64,000 nt of DNA from Clostridia bacterium (GTDB taxonomy: Bacteria > Bacillota > Clostridia > Oscillospirales > CAG-272). Positions 61,089 through 64,000 of this stretch are shown one piece after another (positions within the stretch are counted from its first letter, which is position 1; the number at the start of each line of letters is the position of its first letter). The notes under the pieces were generated by a model. That model made no database searches and was not told where the DNA came from. It worked only from the letters and a program-made list of their open reading frames with translations. The DNA lies in contig JAFTXX010000044.1 of NCBI GenBank assembly GCA_017461475.1, positions 1-64,000 of the forward strand, in the 5' to 3' direction. A program made the position numbers and the translations under genes.

Positions 61089-61646
61089 ATGACAGACGAG
61101 AGTATAGTTGCTCTGTTTTTTGAGCGTTCGGAGAGCGCGATAAATAACACGGCTGAAAAATACGGGCGATATCTTATGAAAATCGCCGCAAACATCTTGC
61201 ACCTCCGAGAGGACGCCGAAGAATGTGTAAATGACACATATTACACCGCGTGGAATCAGATTCCGCCCGACCGTCCGTCAAAACTTCTCCCTTATTTGGG
61301 ACGTATCACCAGATGCCTGGCATTAAACCGCCATGACTATCTGACTGCTCAAAAAAGAAATGCAGATTTCACACAGCAACTGGCAGAACTTGAAGACTGC
61401 CTGAGCTCACCGGATACGCCGGAGAGTAAATATGAGAACGGCGAACTCGGTGCGGTAATTTCTGAATTCTTACGGACTGTGGACTCGGAAAAGCGAAATA
61501 TATTTATCAGGCGGTATTGGTTTTCCGACAGTATCGCGGATATTGCAAAGCAGTTTGAACTCAGTGAAAGCAAGGTTAAATCAATTCTTTTCAGGGTAAG
61601 AAAACTGCTTGCAAAGTATCTTGAAAGTGAGGGGTATCGCATATGA
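61089..61646 (+). CDS. ECF-type RNA polymerase sigma factor (second copy)
   Basis: 185 residues, a paralogue of the factor at 31717-32277. Shared features include DAEECVNDTYYTAWNQIPP (region 2) and the region 4 helix-turn-helix SDSIADIAKQFELSESKVKSI. AAAGGGGGAGG precedes the start. The stop overlaps the start of the next gene by ATGA, exactly as in the sigma-serpin pair. The following gene probably encodes its membrane-bound inhibitor. Confidence 0.9.
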   Translation: MTDESIVALFFERSESAINNTAEKYGRYLMKIAANILHLREDAEECVNDTYYTAWNQIPPDRPSKLLPYLGRITRCLALNRHDYLTAQKRNADFTQQLAELEDCLSSPDTPESKYENGELGAVISEFLRTVDSEKRNIFIRRYWFSDSIADIAKQFELSESKVKSILFRVRKLLAKYLESEGYRI

Positions 61647-62293
61647 AACGCGAATCTTTATATTTAGAAATAGGCAATATAGACGATGACCTCATTGAAG
61701 CGGCTTGCGCTCAGCGCAAAAGTAAAAAAGGCAGAATAAATTTTGCCCGTTTTGTTGGCGCGGCGGCATGTTTTTGCATTATCTGCATTGCGGCGTTTTC
61801 AGCTTTTCAAAAGGACAGCATTTATTTTAATGAGATTGAGGTTTCTTCCGCGTCAAAAGTTAAGATTCCGTCGGATGAGAATACAACGGTTATCACGCCG
61901 AACTATGAAGAACTTTTTGACTACTACGGCATAACAAAATTTCCCGATACGCTTGCTTGCATGCAGAGAATAGAGCAGAAATCTTATTTTATCTATCAGA
62001 ATTTAGGCGGTATAATTTATGACACTAACTTTTTGCAGTATATGTCATTCGACGGCAAGCAAACTTTGACTGTCGCAATTGCAAAAGAAGAGTTTGATAT
62101 TCAAACGGAAGATGCAAAATTGTCTAAAATTTACGGTGTCCCTTTGACAATGGGTGTGTCGGACGGTTCGGCGCAACCGACATATTTTGCGGAAGTTTGC
62201 ATTAGGGAAGTATATCTGCACATTACGGCACGCGGGGTTGATGAGTCTGCGTTTGTAGATATAATAAGGGAGATTATAAAGCTGCAGAATTAA
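61643..62293 (+). CDS. membrane-bound anti-sigma-like protein
   Basis: 216 residues. The N-terminus LYLEIGNIDDDLIEAACAQR faces the cytoplasm and resembles the start of the serpin at 31720, so it may be the sigma-binding part. One membrane helix spans about residues 34-54 (VGAAACFCIICIAAFSAF). The outer part (about 55-216) is an alpha/beta domain with ELFDYYGITKFPDTL and no known motif, in the position where the other locus has a serpin. ATGA overlap with the sigma gene supports the partnership. This is the last gene before the terminator. Confidence 0.75.
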   Translation: MKRESLYLEIGNIDDDLIEAACAQRKSKKGRINFARFVGAAACFCIICIAAFSAFQKDSIYFNEIEVSSASKVKIPSDENTTVITPNYEELFDYYGITKFPDTLACMQRIEQKSYFIYQNLGGIIYDTNFLQYMSFDGKQTLTVAIAKEEFDIQTEDAKLSKIYGVPLTMGVSDGSAQPTYFAEVCIREVYLHITARGVDESAFVDIIREIIKLQN

Positions 62294-62329
62294 AAGCACT
62301 AAGTTCATTTTTTGAACTTAGTGCTTTTT
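62292..62329. terminator. bidirectional terminator
   Basis: AAAAGCACTAAGTTCA-TTTTTT-TGAACTTAGTGCTTTTT is a 16-bp perfect stem between the convergent anti-sigma-like and GH43-like genes. Confidence 0.9.
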
Positions 62330-62341
62330 GCATCAATTATT

Positions 62342-64000
62342 TTACTTTGTAAGCATCGCCATGCCGAGGTCGCCGCTCCAGAAAACTGTCGCACCGAGTG
62401 CTTCGGCTACGGCGCGGACGGGGAGATATGTGCGGTTGCTTGCGGGGTCGATGTAGGCGGGAGAGTCAAGCGGGACGCTCACGCCGTTTACTGTGGCAGC
62501 AGACGCGCCGATAGTTATGCTTACCTCTCTGCTGTCCTCACCCTTGAGGGTAGCGGTGCTTGTAGCGCCGTCCCATGCGACTGTTGCGCCGAACGCCTCG
62601 GCGACAAAGCGGACGGGCAGCATTGTGCGGTTGTTTTTGATAACGGGTACTGCGTCAAGCACTTTCGATGCGTTATTGACATGACCGATGTTTTCGCCTA
62701 TCGCAAGCGTTACGCGGGTGCCGCCGATGTTGTCAAATCCCGATATCTTAAAGCCGAGCGGCAGGGCGTTCAGCGGCATTTCAAACACAGTGGAAAGCGG
62801 TGAGGGGTGGTTGTCAACGCCTATTGTCACGCCGCTCTTGTCTACGGTATATGGCTCCATAAACGCGTATCTGCCGCTGCTTGTGTCTTTGCCGAGGTAG
62901 CCGTGATACATTATATAGCGCGTTTTTCCGTCGGGCGTTGTGCATATGGATGGGCCGCCTACGCCGTTTACTTCATCATTTTTGTAAAATATCGGAGTGG
63001 ATGACTTCTCCCAACTTGCAGCGTCGAGCAAGTTGCCGCCGAGGTACTTCATCTGTCCGAGTTTGTACTCGGTTGTCCAATATCCGCTGCATGCGTACAG
63101 CACGAATAACTCGCCACTGTCACCGACTATCGGGGTAATACCCTCGATAACCGCGGGGTACCATTTATTTTCGTTTTCGGCGTAGCCGTAGCCGCCCTTT
63201 TCCCAGTCATATTCGGGTGCGACAAGTTCAAGCACGTCACCCGTTACCGTCCAGGGATTTTTCATTTTTGAAAGGTACATTACCTGTCTGAAATTCTCGG
63301 TTCCGCGGTCGCGCTGTTCTATCCAGAGGGTGTAATACTCACCGCCGTAGCGCAGCGCGGTCTCGCCTGCGCACCAGTCGATGTTGTTGACAAAAGTTTC
63401 GGTGTCGCTGACGAATTTTTCGGGCACACCTTCTTCACCCGTGACGGGGTTTACCCACTTGCCCTGCAGGTCGTTTGTTGTGCATTTGAGTACATAACTG
63501 CGGCGGCTCTGCCCGTCGGTTGCAGTGTCGGAAAGTCCGTCAATTTCGCGGCTGAAGGTTGAGAAGAAGAGATACCAGCCTTCATACTCCTCGCCGAATG
63601 CTTCCGCGGGGAAATACTCTAGCTTTGACGGCCATATGCAGTGCACGCGTCCGTCGAGTGCATCATATGCGGCAGTGGCATCGAAAATAAGTTCTCCCGT
63701 GGAATACGCAAGGTCAGCAACATTTGCCGCTTTGTACATACTAAGCGTCGATGACGACGTGTACATGTAATAATACATACCGTCAACCAGTGCAATGCGC
63801 GGGTCTGCCGCCTTGCGGATTGGGTTTGTGTAGGTAAATGTGCCGCTCTCTGCGGCGCCGAGGTCAAAGTCCTCGCCCGTGGTAAGCGTTGAAACAAGCT
63901 TTCCGCCGAACTTTTCGCCGCCGACAATGTCGGTGAGGTGAGCAAAGTCACCGCCGTTTACAGTTACGGTGTACTCGCCGTTTACTGTGGTTTCATAGCG
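62342..64000 (-). CDS. GH43-like secreted glycosidase with C-terminal copper-amine-oxidase-N-type repeats (5' end outside window)
   Basis: The frame is open to the window edge, giving at least 552 residues; the start is missing. The visible part holds a five-blade propeller of the GH43/GH32/GH68 kind: TNPIRKAADPRIALVDGMYY with the ADP catalytic base motif, YEGWYLFFSTFSREIDG, and NGVGGPSICTTPDGKTRYIM, with later acidic residues for the acid/base. At the C-terminus are two units of the copper amine oxidase N-terminal-like domain (NRTMLPVRFVAEAFGATVAW and NRTYLPVRAVAEALGATVFW), a putative cell-surface stalk or anchor in Firmicutes. GH43 enzymes mostly cut arabinan and xylan side chains. The exact substrate cannot be told. 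Confidence 0.85.
   Translation of the reverse strand, partial: RYETTVNGEYTVTVNGGDFAHLTDIVGGEKFGGKLVSTLTTGEDFDLGAAESGTFTYTNPIRKAADPRIALVDGMYYYMYTSSSTLSMYKAANVADLAYSTGELIFDATAAYDALDGRVHCIWPSKLEYFPAEAFGEEYEGWYLFFSTFSREIDGLSDTATDGQSRRSYVLKCTTNDLQGKWVNPVTGEEGVPEKFVSDTETFVNNIDWCAGETALRYGGEYYTLWIEQRDRGTENFRQVMYLSKMKNPWTVTGDVLELVAPEYDWEKGGYGYAENENKWYPAVIEGITPIVGDSGELFVLYACSGYWTTEYKLGQMKYLGGNLLDAASWEKSSTPIFYKNDEVNGVGGPSICTTPDGKTRYIMYHGYLGKDTSSGRYAFMEPYTVDKSGVTIGVDNHPSPLSTVFEMPLNALPLGFKISGFDNIGGTRVTLAIGENIGHVNNASKVLDAVPVIKNNRTMLPVRFVAEAFGATVAWDGATSTATLKGEDSREVSITIGASAATVNGVSVPLDSPAYIDPASNRTYLPVRAVAEALGATVFWSGDLGMAMLTK

Overview
The window looks like a chromosomal contig from an uncultured gut Clostridia (Firmicutes). 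The grounds are SLH cell-wall anchors, dockerin modules, ABC sugar importers without their own ATPase, a cysteine desulfurase/NifU pair, fused flavin reductase-rubredoxin, strong AGGAGG-type ribosome binding sites, textbook sigma-A promoters and a moderate GC content. This placement rests on gene content only; no rRNA is present to confirm it.

Layout. 0-1.8 kb holds the end of a prophage or prophage remnant (small late proteins, M23 endolysin, two small membrane proteins of holin type). 1.8-9.0 kb has uridine kinase, a MacA/MacB-type efflux or export operon and a large SLH surface protein. 9.2-21.9 kb is a carbohydrate locus: a divergent AraC regulator, a cytoplasmic TIM-barrel glycosidase-like protein, a solute-binding lipoprotein, and two giant secreted proteins that share an ADP-ribosylglycohydrolase-like domain, one with SLH repeats and one with a dockerin. 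22.2-25.3 kb carries a CadD-like transporter, a metallophosphatase, an XRE regulator with a divergent membrane protein, and two tRNA-Leu genes. 25.5-30.1 kb is a peptidoglycan operon (AsnB amidotransferase, ATP-grasp ligase, MurE-like ligase). 30.3-38.4 kb is mixed: serpin plus ECF sigma factor, TRIC channel, flavin reductase-rubredoxin, aldose epimerase and ROK glucokinase, NifS and NifU.

38.4-51.5 kb is a seven-gene transport operon: a non-lipidated 1023-residue binding protein, four permeases, a membrane protein with NHL propeller, TPR and Yip1-like parts, and a secreted DUF5696-type protein. It is followed by a second AraC regulator and catabolic genes: a sugar kinase/HpcH aldolase fusion, two Asp-box (sialidase-like) proteins of which one carries a dockerin, and an alpha/alpha-barrel glycosidase-like protein. 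60.6-64 kb has a small lipoprotein, a second ECF sigma/anti-sigma-like pair and a partial GH43-like secreted enzyme.

The secreted enzymes (dockerin, SLH, GH43-like) would act on glycans outside the cell. The binding proteins and permeases would import the products, presumably driven by a shared MsmX-type ATPase encoded elsewhere. The cytoplasmic glycosidases, the kinase/aldolase fusion, glucokinase and epimerase would process them. Two promoter regions, at 10.1 and 38.8 kb, carry the same pair of CATTTTGA boxes exactly 38 bp apart, which suggests shared AraC control.

The most novel non-coding structures are two long modular hairpin arrays whose short stem-loops are joined by TGATATT/AATATCA linkers, with a related third array, and a five-copy family of small elements that share GTAAATTAATGTTTATG inverted ends but have unlike cores.
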